Of a stretch of 16,074 nt of DNA, positions 15,424-16,074 are shown in pieces (positions within the stretch are counted from its first letter, which is position 1; every line of letters begins with the position of its first letter). Position numbers and translations under genes: made by a program. Under the pieces are notes generated by a model. It did no database searches. It was not told the DNA's origin and was given only the letters and a program-made list of their open reading frames with translations. This DNA comes from Thermoplasmata archaeon (lineage in GTDB: Archaea > Thermoplasmatota > E2 > UBA202 > JdFR-43): positions 1-16,074 of the forward strand of contig QMSU01000004.1 of NCBI GenBank assembly GCA_003650975.1. Reading direction: 5' to 3'.

Positions 15424-15543
15424 AGTTTTTAATGCATTAGCAAAAATCCCCTGCCCTTAGAAATGTTGCTCATGTCTGTTTACTTTACAGAAATAAAAGA
15501 GATTAACACCGATAAGGGAACGCAAGCGATAACACATCCAAAC
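15424..15543. other. Short AT-rich spacer after the ribosomal operon
   Basis: A T5 run (15426-15430) just after the adkA stop may end the operon, or with the following AATG it may read as a weak TATA. I see no gene in this 120-bp spacer. Composition becomes markedly AT-rich from here to the window end. Confidence 0.35.
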
Positions 15544-15924
15544 TCAAAAAGACAAGGTCTTCGTTTCCAGAACCTTGGTAATGTCAATCAATATTCTCTC
15601 TATCTTGTCTTTTACTTTTTCCCACGTTTCTCTAATCGGAACAGCACTATAAACATATCTGAGTCTCTTATCCTGCTCTACTTTTTTGGTTATAAAACCT
15701 TCACTATCCAGTCTTTTTATATATTTTCGTATTGTGCGCTCCGAAAGATTCAGATGTTCTTCGAGTTGCTTTATAGTCAGTGATTTTTTCAGCAAGAGAT
15801 TATATATTCTAATCTCTACTGATTTAAAATTAAGGAAACCCAAAATAACATTCAATACTTCTATTGGCTTTTTTCCTTCCTTGAGTGACTTTTCGATATC
15901 TGCAATATAATCTCTTTTCACCAT
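15544..15924 (-). CDS. Winged-helix transcriptional regulator
   Basis: This 126-residue protein is predicted to bind DNA. A helical N-terminus (1-48) leads to a winged HTH: 'LTIKQLEEHLNLSERTIRKYIKRLDSEGFI' (49-78) with a wing 'KKVEQDKRLRYVYSAV' (80-95). A C-terminal helix (about 98-122) is probably for dimerisation. The pattern is that of the TrmB/MarR-like archaeal regulators without a ligand domain; I cannot name the family more closely. It is monocistronic, transcribed toward the ribosomal operon, and its codons are much more A/T-rich than those of the neighbouring genes, suggesting recent acquisition. A TATA element lies 26 bp upstream of the ATG and overlaps a perfect 24-bp palindrome, a likely autoregulatory operator. 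Confidence 0.8.
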   Translation of the reverse strand: MVKRDYIADIEKSLKEGKKPIEVLNVILGFLNFKSVEIRIYNLLLKKSLTIKQLEEHLNLSERTIRKYIKRLDSEGFITKKVEQDKRLRYVYSAVPIRETWEKVKDKIERILIDITKVLETKTLSF

Positions 15925-15946
15925 AATTACAGTATGAATAAATTGC

Positions 15947-15954
15947 TATTTAAA
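15947..15954 (-). promoter_or_regulatory. TATA box of the winged-helix regulator
   Basis: Read on the minus strand as TTTAAATA, it is centred 26 bp from the ATG at 15924 and predicts a leaderless message. Its upstream edge lies inside the palindrome. Confidence 0.6.
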
Positions 15955-15975
15955 TTTTCATACGTATGAAAATTT
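15952..15975. promoter_or_regulatory. Perfect 24-bp palindrome, putative operator
   Basis: Each 12-base half reads AAATTTTCATAC, and the halves are exactly complementary around the central ACGT. It covers the BRE and part of the TATA of the winged-helix gene, so a bound dimer would block TBP/TFB. The half-site GTATGAA (15964-15970) recurs at 15932-15938, 32 bp away (three helical turns), near the start codon. Binding by the adjacent regulator is inference. Confidence 0.6.
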
Positions 15976-16074
15976 CTATTTATTGAGAATTATGCGCTGT
16001 AAAGAGGAAAATAAAAAATAAAAGCAATACAGCAGCGACTGACCCTACAAATTGGCTTTTACTTATACCACGAG
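15976..16074. other. AT-rich end of window
   Basis: I see no complete gene in these 99 bp. A TATA-like CTATTTATT (15976-15984) could serve a divergent transcript under the same palindrome. A second element (CTTTTACTTATA, near 16057-16068) may precede a gene beyond the window. Confidence 0.3.

Noticed and set aside
15463..15783. 106-codon plus-strand frame in the AT-rich tail
   Set aside because: It is antisense to the winged-helix gene for most of its length, and its Phe/Tyr/Ser-rich composition reflects AT-rich antisense codons.

Overview
The window comes from a euryarchaeal chromosome, most likely of the Thermoplasmatota. The evidence is archaeal-only or archaeal-type genes (L32e, L19e, archaeal SecY, AdkA, an aCPSF2-type beta-CASP nuclease, FtsZ2) and archaeal BRE/TATA promoters about 24-28 bp upstream of start codons. 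A decayed fragment also carries the 'GW-N-IGW ... WHGEG' C-terminal motif I associate with surface proteins of this group. The phylum assignment is inference; Archaea is not in doubt.

Layout. (1) 1-1554, plus strand: a ribbon-helix-helix regulator followed by FtsZ2, the pair known in haloarchaea as cdrS-ftsZ2. It is preceded by a leader rich in inverted and helically phased direct repeats, and each gene's start overlaps the stop of a small upstream ORF. (2) 1579-3339, minus strand: an ArsR-like two-HTH regulator followed by the beta-CASP ribonuclease. (3) 3602-4438, minus: a DMT/EamA transporter. (4) 4667-6045, minus: pyrB-pyrI, encoding aspartate carbamoyltransferase. (5) 6046-8570: an accessory stretch. 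It holds a TATA-driven candidate structured RNA, a four-helix membrane protein, a PA14-like surface-anchored protein, sparse intergenic DNA and a frameshifted surface-protein remnant. (6) 8571-9347: a TIGR00725/LOG-like Rossmann protein meeting a two-helix membrane protein tail to tail with no spacer. (7) 9618-15423, plus: a tight ten-gene ribosomal/secretion operon, rps8-rpl6-rpl32e-rpl19e-rpl18-rps5-rpl30-rpl15-secY-adkA. It begins at S8 behind its own promoter instead of continuing from L5-S14. (8) 15424-16074: AT-rich sequence with a winged-helix regulator and a perfect 24-bp palindrome over its promoter.

Functionally, the window joins division (FtsZ2 and its regulator), pyrimidine synthesis, RNA processing, translation and protein export. 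Isolated or first genes mostly look leaderless (TATA about 24-28 bp before ATG). Internal operon genes carry Shine-Dalgarno sequences and overlap by ATGA. The cdrS-ftsZ2 unit is the exception, with a leader of about 90 nt. I found no tRNA, rRNA, CRISPR array or insertion sequence.
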